Assembly (NCBI RefSeq): GCF_004364585.1
Contig: NZ_SOAN01000014.1
Coordinates: forward strand, 1 to 38,152
DNA: 38,152 nucleotides
Origin: Nesterenkonia aurantiaca
Lineage (GTDB): Bacteria > Actinomycetota > Actinomycetes > Actinomycetales > Micrococcaceae
Direction: 5' to 3'
In this document: piece by piece, positions 1-8,192 of the stretch
Position numbering within the stretch: position 1 is the first letter of the stretch
Layout of the letters: every line of letters starts with the position of its first letter
Translations under genes and position numbers: made by a program
Notes under the pieces: generated by a model
Databases searched by the model: none
Seen by the model: the letters and a program-made list of their open reading frames with translations, nothing else
Told to the model about the DNA's origin: nothing

Positions 1-78
1 AGGCAGAAACGACTCTCGGGATTGACCCCAGTGGAGTACGAAGCAATCATGAACACCGGCGTCGCTCTCGCGGCGTGA
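1..78 (+). CDS. IS3-family transposase OrfB, C-terminal end only (partial)
   Basis: This frame is open from the window edge to a TGA at 76-78 and encodes the last 25 residues of an integrase-type transposase. The segment LSGLTPVEYEAI matches the conserved C-terminal end of IS3-family OrfB proteins (typically 'LG-LTP-EYE'). The rest of the gene lies to the left of the window. It is on the strand opposite to the other two IS3 copies nearby, so it belongs to a separate insertion. I am confident of the family. Whether the copy is complete cannot be seen. Confidence 0.7.
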   Translation, partial: RQKRLSGLTPVEYEAIMNTGVALAA

Positions 79-196
79 CTACACCTGTCACCTATCGGTG
101 CGGCAGACCCGAGTGACTCAACGCACCTTTGAAATACATGTGATTACTCCCTGAAGAAGGACCCTAAATGAGGTGTCCAACTTTCGGGGACCACTC
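1..196 (+). mobile_element. Right end of an IS3-family element (partial)
   Basis: After the OrfB stop there are about 115 non-coding bases that end in GTGTCCAACTTTCGGGGACC (174-193). This is typical of IS3-family terminal inverted repeats in actinobacteria. Immediately beyond it the sequence becomes the interior of an IS30 transposase gene, so the junction near 193-197 is the edge of this insertion. The element appears to have landed in the 3' part of the IS30 copy and removed or displaced its end. The exact boundary is inferred from where the homology changes. Confidence 0.6.
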
Positions 197-1609
197 CAGC
201 AGACCGTTGGTGTTCTCATTGCTGCCACGCTGCCAGGGCGCCCCAGGATCAGCGAAGTAGACCTCCATATCGGTAGCCACCGAGAACGCCCGATGTTCAG
301 CCATCTCCGCGCCCTGATCCCACGTCAGCGTCCCCCGCAACGCGCCAGGCAACTGGGCCATCGTGGCAATAAGGCTGTCTCGCACAGCATCGGCGCTCCG
401 ATCACGTCCGAGATGTGCCAGCGCCACGAAGCGGCTGGAACGCTCAACCAGGGTTGCGATCGCCGAGCCGCCTGAGGCACCGACAATGAGATCGCCTTCC
501 CAATGACCAGGCACAGCCCGACTCTCCACCTCCGGAGGCCGTTGGCTGATCGGTTTCATTGGATCGACGAACCGAGGACGTCGTTCATCGGCGTGTTTAC
601 GCGGCTTCCTGGCGGTTCGACCACGACGTAACCGCTTACGAAGGTCGAGTTGGAGCTCCCCGCGGGCATGGACGTAGATCCCTTGGTAGATCGTCTCGGT
701 ACATATCCGCATCGCTGGGACACCTGGGAAATCTCGGGCCAACCGCTTACTGATCTGCTGGGGAGACCAGCGCGTCTTCAGCCTCGCCTGCACGAGAGCG
801 CCCAGTTCAGGGTTGGTCAGCAGCTTCGCCAGCCGAGGTCGAGCGCGTCGCTGCACGGAGAGCCTGTGAGCAGTGTGGGGCATGTAACCGCGGTTGGAGA
901 CCGTGTTGCGCGCGAGCTCGCGGCTGATCGTTGATGGTGAGCGACGTAGTGTGGTGGCGATGTCTCGGATCGACATCCCAGATCGATGCAGATCTTTGAT
1001 CTGTTCTCGTTCGATCAGGCTGAGATAGCGAGGATGAATGATCTTCTCGACGAGGTTCAGGTCGACGCTGCCGCCTATGGCTCGTGTTCTTCTTTCTGCC
1101 GTCATACCTTCAATGGTCGCCTTCGGATAGTGCACCACCCGGCCATCGGGGTAGATCCTGCCGCGGCTGATGATCGTAATGCCTTTGTCCCAGTCCGCCG
1201 CTGAGCGGGGATCAGCCCCGACTCGCGTTCTTGCCTCGGTTCGTGTGAGGCCTTCGGAGCGCAGCCGAAGGAATTCCTCCCTACGGGGATTGACCTTCCG
1301 GGCCTGGCTGGTGAAGATCTTCGCTTTGTGCGCCCACGCGCAGCAGGTCACACGGGGGAAGCCCAGCTCCTTCGCGACCGCGGAGACGTTGGGTCGCTGC
1401 GCGAGAAGTCTGAAGAACTCGGCTTTCTCCGCCTCGGTATAGATCCGAGGGGTTGCTCGCTGCATGGTCAGTCCAGCGTTTCGTAGCCATGTGTAGGCCG
1501 CGTCTGGGTGCACTCCTGCTGTCTCTGCTGCCGCCCTGACCGTGCCGCCTCTGTCGATCAGGTCGAAGAACTGCTCTTTCTGTTTCTTGCTGTATTTGGG
1601 TCCCGACAT
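164..1609 (-). CDS. IS30-family transposase, C-terminus truncated
   Basis: This is a DDE transposase of the IS30 family. From the ATG at 1609 (MSGPKYSKKQKEQFF) it has 481 codons. The longer open frame upstream only reads through the element end. N-terminal helix-turn-helix segments are visible, including the characteristic IREREQIKDL-like block followed by the SPSTISREL recognition helix. The core then carries GHWEGDLIVG (first Asp), LTWDQGAEM (second Asp) and GSNENTNGLL (catalytic Glu). After NGLL the expected end (R-Q-Y-F-P-K) is replaced by EWSPKVGHLI, which is encoded by the terminal repeat of an IS3 element. The catalytic triad survives but the tail is lost, so activity is doubtful. Confidence 0.85.
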   Translation of the reverse strand: MSGPKYSKKQKEQFFDLIDRGGTVRAAAETAGVHPDAAYTWLRNAGLTMQRATPRIYTEAEKAEFFRLLAQRPNVSAVAKELGFPRVTCCAWAHKAKIFTSQARKVNPRREEFLRLRSEGLTRTEARTRVGADPRSAADWDKGITIISRGRIYPDGRVVHYPKATIEGMTAERRTRAIGGSVDLNLVEKIIHPRYLSLIEREQIKDLHRSGMSIRDIATTLRRSPSTISRELARNTVSNRGYMPHTAHRLSVQRRARPRLAKLLTNPELGALVQARLKTRWSPQQISKRLARDFPGVPAMRICTETIYQGIYVHARGELQLDLRKRLRRGRTARKPRKHADERRPRFVDPMKPISQRPPEVESRAVPGHWEGDLIVGASGGSAIATLVERSSRFVALAHLGRDRSADAVRDSLIATMAQLPGALRGTLTWDQGAEMAEHRAFSVATDMEVYFADPGAPWQRGSNENTNGLLEWSPKVGHLI

Positions 1610-1654
1610 CGTCTTCACCTTCGGTAGGTGTTGCGACGACCACTGGAATCCAAG
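197..1654 (-). mobile_element. IS30-family element, 3' end truncated, inserted in an IS3 orfB
   Basis: The upstream end is near 1654. Read on the minus strand it begins TGGATTCCAGTGGTCGTCGC, a typical outer end of actinobacterial IS30 elements. It interrupts the IS3 OrfB frame right after the residues WVTDITEHPT. The opposite end is missing because an IS3 terminus replaces it near 196. Boundaries are read from the homology breaks. The target duplication cannot be checked because the far flank is gone. Confidence 0.65.
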
Positions 1655-1655
1655 T

Positions 1656-2057
1656 GGTGGGATGTTCGGTGATGTCCGTGACCCAGAGTTCGTTGAGCCC
1701 GAGGCGATGGAACTTACGGTTGACCAGATCATCGGCTGTGGCCACGCCCTTGAGGCGCTTGACCCGCGTAGGTCCTGGTAGACCGCCCAGTCCTGCCCGG
1801 CTCATCAGCATCCAGACGAGCCGACTCGAGCACGTAATCCCCATCCCGAGCGTGAGCTCGGCATGGATCCGTCGGTACCCATAGGTGCCACGAGACGCGA
1901 TGTGGACCTCGCCGATGAGGCCGGTGAGCCAGCGTCGGCGCAGTTCCGTGGCGCTGGTGGGGCGCCGCCTGTAGCGGTAATACCCCTGACGGGAAACCCC
2001 GAGCAGGCGACAGCAGGTGTTCACTGGCTCCCCGGCGTCGACAAGACGGTCGATCAC
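1656..2057 (-). pseudogene. IS3-family transposase OrfB, N-terminal part, interrupted by IS30
   Basis: The frame starts with GTG at 2057 and overlaps the orfA stop by four bases (GTGA), so the two frames are probably translationally coupled. About 134 residues remain: the HTH_21-like region (SRQGYYRYRRR), the RGTYGYRRIHAEL motif and the start of the rve integrase core at LNELWVTDITEHPT. The frame then runs into the IS30 end and continues as nonsense to about 1281. The second and third catalytic residues are missing, so this transposase is dead. Confidence 0.8.
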
Positions 2058-2350
2058 CGGGTGCGCTCTTTTGGGTCGAGGGGCTCCTCATCGAGCCAGG
2101 TGGATGCCCGTCGGAGGATCGAGATCTCTTGCTCGAGCTGACGAACCCTGGCGCGGGCTGCGCGCAGCTCCGCCGATTCCTGGGTCGTGTGACCCGGTCG
2201 GAGACCGTGATCGATGTCGTCCTGGCGCAGCCAGGAGTGCAGTGTGACCTCGTGGATGCCGAGATCGGCCGCGGTCTGCTTGACCGGTCGGCCCTCGCGC
2301 ACGAGTGAGATGGCGCGGGCCCTGAACTCTGGAGGATAGGGGCGTGGCAT
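2054..2350 (-). CDS. IS3-family transposase OrfA (helix-turn-helix subunit)
   Basis: This 98-residue protein is the DNA-binding component of an IS3-family transposase. It begins MPRPYPPEFRARAISLV, followed by a helix-turn-helix around ADLGIHEVTLHSWLRQDD and a C-terminal leucine-rich coiled coil (RQLEQEISILRRAS). These are the usual OrfA hallmarks and the length is normal. Its partner OrfB is destroyed by the IS30 insertion, so OrfA has no function in transposition here, although it could still bind the element ends. The left end of this IS3 copy should lie between 2350 and about 2445. I could not fix it. Confidence 0.85.
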   Translation of the reverse strand: MPRPYPPEFRARAISLVREGRPVKQTAADLGIHEVTLHSWLRQDDIDHGLRPGHTTQESAELRAARARVRQLEQEISILRRASTWLDEEPLDPKERTR

Positions 2351-2517
2351 GGTGATCAGCCTTCCAGGAAGGCCATCGGCTAGCGAGGGATGGTGGCAAC
2401 CAAACTGTGGGTCAGGTCAACCCTGCATGTAAGCGCGCGCCTCTCGGGTGGTGCCAAAGTCGACACACCGCAACCGTGGCTTTGCCTGGTGTCGGTGACA
2501 TCAGTAATTCTCGGTTC

Positions 2518-3287
2518 TCATGCTGCGACGCTGATGCACACTTCCCCATATTGCACGGGTGCTACCCGCGCGAGGATACGTAGACGGTATAGCCATACCC
2601 CAAGCCTCTCAACGGTCGCGTCGGCAAGTTCCAGGCGCCTGAACCATAGCCGCGATTCTAGGAGTTCCACCTGCATCCCGGCCTAGAACGCCCCGATCAT
2701 AGAGTTGTAGTAGGAGTCGCGGTACAAGCCCATTGGCGGAGGCAGACCGGCTGCGCTGGTCTTGGTAGTTGCGGTTCCGGATTCGAACTGCACTCGTTCA
2801 TGAAGGTGACTGGGTGAGCCCAGAACCGGATTCCCTGGGAGTGGAGTATCTAGCGAGGGTCATGCCCAATGTGTTTTCGGCTCGCGCTGCCGACGGTGTG
2901 GAGTCGATCGACCAGCGACGACTCGGCAGGAAAGGGAGCCATGACTGCAAACAGGAGACCTTTCCTCAGCGGGTGCGATGCTCAGTGAGATCAGTGACCA
3001 CAACCCGTTCGACTCCTGCCTCGCGAATCCACCTTGGACTAAGTCCTGCGCAATCTGATTGGGAAGAACCTTCCACACCTGCGCCGCCTAGTTGGGCCCT
3101 GGCGTCCGGCGCGGCAAAGCAGAAGCACAACTCGAAGATGACCGAGGCTTTTACCCCGATCCATAGTGATGTTCGCGGGGGCCCGCCTCACTCCGAAGCG
3201 ACGTGAACCCCGATTGATTACACCGGTAAGCCATCCGTGTCGGAGCTCTGTTAGCGGGCTACCCGTCGCGCGATGCGCAACAGTCAT
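2518..3287 (-). pseudogene. Ancient decayed IS3-family OrfB relic
   Basis: No intact frame exists, but joining minus-strand frames recovers an OrfB in order. The pieces are HGWLTGVI with GVRRAPANITMDRGKSL (RGTYG/HAEL region), VVVTDLTEHRTR followed by a stop (rve core), RRWSIDSTPSAARAENTLGM, and PPPMGLYRDSYYNSM, which resembles the catalytic 'MG..GD.YDNAM.E' block. After another stop come GMQVELLESR, LELADATVE and RVAPVQYGEVCISVAA. At least two in-frame stops and more than one frameshift are needed. A likely terminal repeat (GGTGGTGCCAAAGTCGACAC) sits at about 2450-2470. It is distinct from the neighbouring IS3 copies and older than them. Confidence 0.7.
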
Positions 3288-3525
3288 TCTCCGCTAACCC
3301 AGGCGCTGACCTGGCCGTGTCTAAGACGGACGCAGTGCTCGCGCCGCGGCGCCGAGTGTTGAGCAGTTCCAGCGCTCTGCGCCGAAACTCGACCTGGTCG
3401 CCTGGTCGCCTGGTCGCCTCGTCGTCTCATCTTGTCCTGCAGGGCTTAGAAACGCCTGCGTCATAAAATCCCGAACTCTTACGACGCGGGACGTTCGGAC
3501 GGCGATCCCGTTAGCGAGGGGAAGT

Positions 3526-4035
3526 CTACACATCACTGAAGGACCGAACTAGCTTCGCCGGCACCCCACCATAGATGCCGTGCGCTGGGCAACTCTTGGT
3601 CACTACGGCCCCGGCTGCAATGACGGCACCGTCGCCTATGGATACACCTGGAAGGACTACCGCACTGGCACCTATCCAGACGCCATTGCCGACCCTGATG
3701 CCAGCTGCTGTGGCTTTTCCTGCCCTACGCGCTGGCACCCCGACCTCATGAGAGCTCGTGACAAATGTCACCCGCATGCCAATGTCACAGTTTCGTCCGA
3801 TGCTAATCGGAGCAGAGGTATTGAACATGCAACCATAGTTGATGAACGTCCCTTCGCCGATGCTTACGCGGCTACTTCCGAACCACACGTCGGGCGAAAT
3901 ACGCGAAGGCTCGACCTGCATCCCCAGGGCGCGGAGAACACGCCACCGGAGCGGGCGCGGCACGAGTGGCGATCCTATTACGGTGTTGAGAGTGTCGCGG
4001 CCAAGACCCGGCCACAATGTTGTCAGAGTCCCCAT
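3526..4035 (-). CDS. Hexapeptide-repeat acyltransferase (WcaF/maltose O-acetyltransferase-like)
   Basis: This 169-residue protein belongs to the left-handed beta-helix acyltransferases, which usually transfer acetyl groups from acetyl-CoA to a sugar hydroxyl. The C-terminal two thirds shows the repeated [IV]-G-x-x-x-x pattern: [26 protein letters not shown], then [36 protein letters not shown], ending in the family-typical [12 protein letters not shown]. The histidine in TSSHEVG is the likely catalytic base. It is on the same strand as the downstream-oriented glycosyltransferase, with a 169-base gap between them, and presumably decorates the exopolysaccharide. The substrate cannot be told. 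Confidence 0.85.
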   Translation of the reverse strand: MGTLTTLWPGLGRDTLNTVIGSPLVPRPLRWRVLRALGMQVEPSRISPDVWFGSSRVSIGEGTFINYGCMFNTSAPISIGRNCDIGMRVTFVTSSHEVGVPARRAGKATAAGIRVGNGVWIGASAVVLPGVSIGDGAVIAAGAVVTKSCPAHGIYGGVPAKLVRSFSDV

Positions 4036-4204
4036 AGCGGGTCAGTTTACCCGGTGCATGGAGGAAACCTTCCAGGTAGTGCACCTGGGTAAGCGGATTG
4101 TCGCTCCGCATCAACTTTCATCAGCTCGGGCTCCAAGACCCGCCACCGAAGTTCCCAGGCAACCACAGAGGATCTGCTATCCACGTTTTGGTACTGCCCG
4201 GAAC

Positions 4205-5113
4205 TCAACGCCGATCGTCAGGACGAGTGGCCGCGTTTGCAAAACCGTCCAGCAAGCCCGCAACGCCCGCTTGAAACTTCTCGAACCGCCCAAAGCGTTC
4301 TTTCAAAGGGCGCAACAAAAGCTTTACAGTCTCAACCGAACCCATGCCGATGACAAGATTCCAACGAGACGTCCAGCGCGAACAGACAATCAGTCTATTT
4401 CGTTGCATAAAGCGGTAATATGCCGCACTACGCCCTTCCGCATCTCCTGATCCGCCAACGGCGTGCCACACTATCGAGTCGAGGTCGACGGCAAGACGCA
4501 TGTCGGCCGCGGTCGCTCGGCGCGACAGGTCGGCGTCCTCCCAGTAGAGGAACAAGTCCTCTCGGAATCCCCCTAAAGCATCAAATGTCTTCGCCATGAG
4601 CATGGGGGCAGCCCCGGTGACAAAAGTAACGTCTTGAAGGCCGCTCAAAGTGCGCGGATCATCTCCAAGGTGCAGGTGTATCGTCCGACCAGCCCGTGTA
4701 TCAATGTGGCCACCACCGAACCAGACCGACGGTGTGACCGGGTCACCAGTCACTATGAGCGGTGAGACAACGTCTACGCGCCCGTGAAGAATGCGAGAGC
4801 TCAATCCGACAGCGGCCTCCCGAGTAACGACCGCATCAGGATTGACGATCCATATGAGATCGGTCTCGAGCGCCTTAAGGGCACGCACTGCCCGATTGAC
4901 GGCTGCACCGAAACCAGGGTTGCTGTCGGAAAGCACCACAGTGACAGTGATTTGGGACCGCTCAGCGACTTTGCGCACTTCTGCCCGCTCTTCATCCGAC
5001 GAGTAGTTGTCCACGACGGCGGCGCGGTCAACCCCAGCCTCGGCAAGTGAGTTCAGACACGCCTCGAGGTAGGTCGAACTCCGGTAATTGACGATCGCAG
5101 CTAGGAGCACCAT
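4205..5113 (-). CDS. Glycosyltransferase family 2 (rhamnosyltransferase-like)
   Basis: This 302-residue cytoplasmic glycosyltransferase has a GT-A fold. The N-terminus LLAAIVNYRSSTYLEACLNSL with VVDNYSSD is the nucleotide-sugar binding start. SDSNPGFGAAVNRAV and IWIVNPDAVV carry the NPDA variant of the DXD metal-binding motif, as in rhamnosyltransferases. GGFREDLFLYWEDADLSRRA contains the acceptor/catalytic ED motif. Length and order fit GT2 enzymes that add sugars to lipid-linked exopolysaccharide repeat units. It is divergent from the pyruvyl transferase at 5220. I chose ATG 5113, which has no strong ribosome binding site. The transferred sugar cannot be predicted. Confidence 0.85.
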   Translation of the reverse strand: MVLLAAIVNYRSSTYLEACLNSLAEAGVDRAAVVDNYSSDEERAEVRKVAERSQITVTVVLSDSNPGFGAAVNRAVRALKALETDLIWIVNPDAVVTREAAVGLSSRILHGRVDVVSPLIVTGDPVTPSVWFGGGHIDTRAGRTIHLHLGDDPRTLSGLQDVTFVTGAAPMLMAKTFDALGGFREDLFLYWEDADLSRRATAADMRLAVDLDSIVWHAVGGSGDAEGRSAAYYRFMQRNRLIVCSRWTSRWNLVIGMGSVETVKLLLRPLKERFGRFEKFQAGVAGLLDGFANAATRPDDRR

Positions 5114-5190
5114 AGACTAGCTAAATTAGCAGAGTGAGTTCTTACCTATGGTTCCACCAGCGAAATGCAGTGAACTATGACGTTTGTGCA

Positions 5191-5206
5191 GGGCGCGTAC
5201 GCGCCC
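5191..5206. promoter_or_regulatory. Perfect 16-base palindrome before the pyruvyl transferase
   Basis: GGGCGCGTACGCGCCC is its own reverse complement. It lies in the leader, three bases before the purine-rich AAAAGGGGG ribosome binding site of the gene at 5220. It could be an operator or a leader stem that affects ribosome access. Without an interior loop it is better suited to a protein binding site than to an RNA hairpin. Chance occurrence in GC-rich DNA is possible. Confidence 0.4.
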
Positions 5207-5219
5207 AGAAAAGGGGGTC

Positions 5220-6305
5220 ATGCACGTGCGTGTGTTGGTTCTGTGGGCTGATACCCGCTCAGCAAATCTAGGGGTGCAGGTACTCGCGCATGGCATGGCG
5301 GCGTTGATCCGCCAGGCATGGGGCGAGGACGTCGTAGTCGATTTCCAGGATTACGGCACCGGAGACTCGGAGATCGGTTTTGGAGAGAGGAACATTCTCG
5401 CGGACCTGGGACGGCGAGATGGCGTGTTGAAGCGAAAGCTTCGACAGTACGACCTGATCGTTGACTCAGGCGCTGGTGATAGCTTCACCGACATCTACGG
5501 CCTGCGGCGACTAGCGTGGATGTATAACGCCCACCGTCTGTCGGCAGGACTCGGAGTCCCCGTCGCACTGGGACCCCAGACAGTTGGTCCATTCAATACG
5601 CGGTTGGGACGCGCAATGGGTCGATCAATGCTCCAGAATGCCGCACAAGTGCACGTGCGTGACGGCGTGAGTGCCACGTATGCAGAAGATGAACTGAACG
5701 TGGTTCCGGACGCGAAATCCACAGACGTGGTCTTCGCGCTGCCCCAGCCTACGAGCGGCCAGCACCACGATGTGCTTCTTAATGTGTCCGGGCTACTGTG
5801 GCAGCCGAACAATCACGTCGATTCGGCGCGTTACCGTTCTCTGATCTTTGGACTTATTTCTGGCTTGAAGCGCCAAGGACGCACGGTCACGTTGCTCTCG
5901 CACGTGATCGAGAACCCTCGACCTGACAATGACGCCCCGGTCTCGAGAGAACTCGGCGACGAGCTAGGTCTGAATATTGTTATTCCGAAGAGCCTGGAAC
6001 ATGCGAGAGCCGCTGTCGGTTCAGCGCAACTTGTGATCGGCTCACGCATGCACGCGTGCCTAAATGCATTATCAACCGGAACTCCCTCCATACCGTTGGC
6101 GTACTCGAGGAAATTTGCACCTCTAATGGCTGATATCGGCTGGCCGCACGTATTTGATCTAAGGCGGGATGAGGAACTGATAGAACCCCTGCTAGAAACT
6201 GTGGTGTCCATGCAGCGAACCGACAACGACGAGGTAGACGTTCTCCGCGCACGTGCGCGGGCGCGACTTGAGACTTCCGTAGAGGCACTGAAGAGGCTCC
6301 GTTGA
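5220..6305 (+). CDS. Polysaccharide pyruvyl transferase family protein
   Basis: This 361-residue protein of the CsaB/WcaK family adds a ketal-linked pyruvate from phosphoenolpyruvate to a sugar of the exopolysaccharide. The start is ATG 5220 because AAAAGGGGG lies 3-11 bases upstream. The longer frame from TTG 5184 has no such site. Family features are the N-terminal LVLWADTRSANLGVQVLAHGM, the YDLIVDSGAGDSFTDIYG block, LGPQTVGPF, and the C-terminal VIGSRMHACLNALSTGTPSIPLAYSRKF. The last contains the conserved S-R-x-H and the region thought to bind PEP. FrhB-like proteins (see 9633-10928) often accompany this family in such loci. Confidence 0.85.
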   Translation: MHVRVLVLWADTRSANLGVQVLAHGMAALIRQAWGEDVVVDFQDYGTGDSEIGFGERNILADLGRRDGVLKRKLRQYDLIVDSGAGDSFTDIYGLRRLAWMYNAHRLSAGLGVPVALGPQTVGPFNTRLGRAMGRSMLQNAAQVHVRDGVSATYAEDELNVVPDAKSTDVVFALPQPTSGQHHDVLLNVSGLLWQPNNHVDSARYRSLIFGLISGLKRQGRTVTLLSHVIENPRPDNDAPVSRELGDELGLNIVIPKSLEHARAAVGSAQLVIGSRMHACLNALSTGTPSIPLAYSRKFAPLMADIGWPHVFDLRRDEELIEPLLETVVSMQRTDNDEVDVLRARARARLETSVEALKRLR

Positions 6306-6474
6306 GGATGTCATTGCGTCGACATTTAAAAGCCCTGTGTAGTGAGTCCGAGCTGCGGTCTAGGGTGTTCTGTAGGTATTTGGTACCACCCGATCAACGG
6401 CTCCCGAATCGCGGTCACTGGTCGCTCCCTGAGATGCCGCGATTCAGCGACAGCTCAGCGCCCGTGATTTCTCG

Positions 6475-7767
6475 ATGAGTTGGATGAGGCGGTTGTTTCG
6501 ATCGATCATCGACGACAGCCCATCATTGCTCGCGATCGGCCGTCTGGTTGCCGCGGCTCTAGCCCTAATCTCTGCGCCAATCGTCGCACGCGCGATCGGC
6601 CCTGATGGACGCGGCGAGACAGCGGCGGCGATCGCACTGTTCCATATAGTGCCAGTGGTCATCGCGCTCGGGGTTCCCCTCGCGGTTCGACGTCGCGCTG
6701 CCACAGCGGACGGTCAAGTTGCCATCGGGGCCGCACGACTGTTGAGCGCCGTCTCCGTCGTACCCGCGTGCATTGCGGCAGCCATCTGTTCGATCACCCT
6801 CTTTGCAAGCTTCGACACGGATATGCGGACAATAGCAACCGTAGGGGTAGCCGCCGCACCGCTAATAGTGAGCTGGTCAAGTGACATTAGCTTGCTGGTT
6901 GCACACTCGCGCTATCGAGCTGTCATGTCGATGCAGCTCATTCAACCATTCATTTACCTTGTCCTGGTGATAATTCTTTGGCAAGCACAGCGCGCAGACA
7001 CCGCAACGGTATTGATTGCCTATTTATCGGGACTTGCAGCAACATTCTTCACTGGACTCTTTCTGGTGAAAGGTCGTTTCGAAGGCGCTATTCGCGAGAT
7101 TCCTGTACTCGTTAAAGATGGCGTGCGCTTTGCGGGATCGGCGTTAGCCGAAACAGCTTCCAACCGGCTAGACCAGGCGCTCCTGCTACCGATCGCTGGC
7201 GCGACGCAGGCAGGTTATTACGCCGTGGCGACGACCATAGTGACGATCCCCCTCGCAATTGGCCAAGCCATTGGGGCATCGTACTTCACGCCTATAGCGC
7301 GCGCTGCGAACTTGAATGATCGGTTGTCGTTGCAGTGGAGTGCGGCGCGTTCTGGTTTGGCGATATCAATCTTCTGTTATTTCTGGCTCTGTCTCCTTGC
7401 CCCGTTCGTCGTTCCGTTGCTCTTTGGCGAGGCCTTCCGTCCCGCAGTTCCGGTTATATGGGCTGCCGCTATAGGAGGCTTCGCGATGACAAGTGGCTAT
7501 GTCGCGTCGATGGCCCTGGCGGCGGAAGGCCGGGGAGCGAGGATGACTATTGCTCAGGTTACGGCGCTGGCTGTCTCGCTGACTCTCTTGTGGTTGCTGG
7601 CACCCACACTGGGCGCCGTAGGAGCCGCAATCGCCTCTTCCGTGGGTTATGTCGTTTTGCTCATGCTCCTGCTGTCGGGTTTCCGCGGTTCACTCTCTGT
7701 CCTTGCTCCCCGACCCAGAGATTTGCACGAGGGGATCAAGCGGCTACTTCGACGTGGGGCCCACTGA
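6475..7767 (+). CDS. Wzx-type oligosaccharide flippase
   Basis: This 430-residue integral membrane protein has about 12-14 hydrophobic helices along its whole length. It is of the MOP (multidrug/oligosaccharidyl-lipid/polysaccharide exporter) superfamily. The N-terminal APIVARAIGPDGRGE block is characteristic of Wzx/RfbX proteins, which flip undecaprenyl-linked repeat units across the plasma membrane. It lies 169 bases downstream of the pyruvyl transferase on the same strand. No clear Shine-Dalgarno sequence precedes ATG 6475, and ATG 6484 is an alternative. The Wzy polymerase that would normally work with it is not in the window. It ends just before an IS5 stump, which suggests that neighbours were lost. 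Confidence 0.8.
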   Translation: MSWMRRLFRSIIDDSPSLLAIGRLVAAALALISAPIVARAIGPDGRGETAAAIALFHIVPVVIALGVPLAVRRRAATADGQVAIGAARLLSAVSVVPACIAAAICSITLFASFDTDMRTIATVGVAAAPLIVSWSSDISLLVAHSRYRAVMSMQLIQPFIYLVLVIILWQAQRADTATVLIAYLSGLAATFFTGLFLVKGRFEGAIREIPVLVKDGVRFAGSALAETASNRLDQALLLPIAGATQAGYYAVATTIVTIPLAIGQAIGASYFTPIARAANLNDRLSLQWSAARSGLAISIFCYFWLCLLAPFVVPLLFGEAFRPAVPVIWAAAIGGFAMTSGYVASMALAAEGRGARMTIAQVTALAVSLTLLWLLAPTLGAVGAAIASSVGYVVLLMLLLSGFRGSLSVLAPRPRDLHEGIKRLLRRGAH

Positions 7768-7771
7768 GCGA

Positions 7772-8085
7772 CTAGGGCGTGTCTGACAAATGTTTGGTCC
7801 AGGCGATGATGCCGTGGAGTAACACGGCTGCTCGGAAGGTGATGGCCAGCTTGTCGTATCGGGTAGCGATCCCTCGCCACTGCTTCAGGTGACAGAAGCT
7901 GCGTTCGACGATGTTGCGGCCCTTGTAACGTTCAGCGTTGAACGATGGAGGCCTGCCACCCCTGGGGCCACGGTTCTTCCGATGCCAGATCTGATCACTG
8001 GGTTCAGCGATGGTCGCGGTGATCGCTCTGCCCCGCAGATACCTCCGGATCGCCCGGGAGGAATACGCCTTATCGCCCAGTAACT
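7772..8085 (-). pseudogene. IS5-family transposase, C-terminal fragment
   Basis: A minus-strand frame encodes about 104 residues ending in TAG at 7774-7772. It reads LGDKAYSSRAIRRYLRGRA, then KNRGPRGGRPPSFNAERYKG, RNIVERSFCHLKQWRGIATRYDKLA and a final IAWTKHL. This is the C-terminal third of an IS5 (IS427-like) transposase, with the catalytic Glu in the R-N-x-V-E-R motif. The N-terminal two thirds are absent: the frame stops exactly where the ISL3 inverted repeat begins at 8086, and nothing resembling the rest occurs on the other side. Confidence 0.8.
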
Positions 8086-8107
8086 GGCTCTTCCCAGTTG
8101 AGCGTGG
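8086..8107 (+). repeat. ISL3 left terminal inverted repeat
   Basis: The repeat starts GGCTCTTCCCAGTTGAGCGT and pairs with the right terminal repeat with two mismatches, at positions 9 and 12. It directly abuts the truncated IS5 transposase frame. Confidence 0.85.
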
Positions 8108-8192
8108 GGGTGTCGTGAGTCAAGCGGCTCGTGCCCTTGCTTGAGGATGGATTTTGCGACGAATCTGCCCTCGACAACGAAGGACACGAGCC

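Noticed and set aside
2735-2810. TTCGAAT sequence followed by ACTACCA on the minus strand, resembling a tRNA T-loop and CCA end
   Set aside because: Stem bases around the loop do not pair, no acceptor or anticodon arm can be folded, and the region is explained by the decayed IS3 orfB.
2769-3206. Plus-strand frame of 145 codons
   Set aside because: It runs antisense through the IS3 relic, has a mixed composition, and shows no ribosome site or conserved motif.
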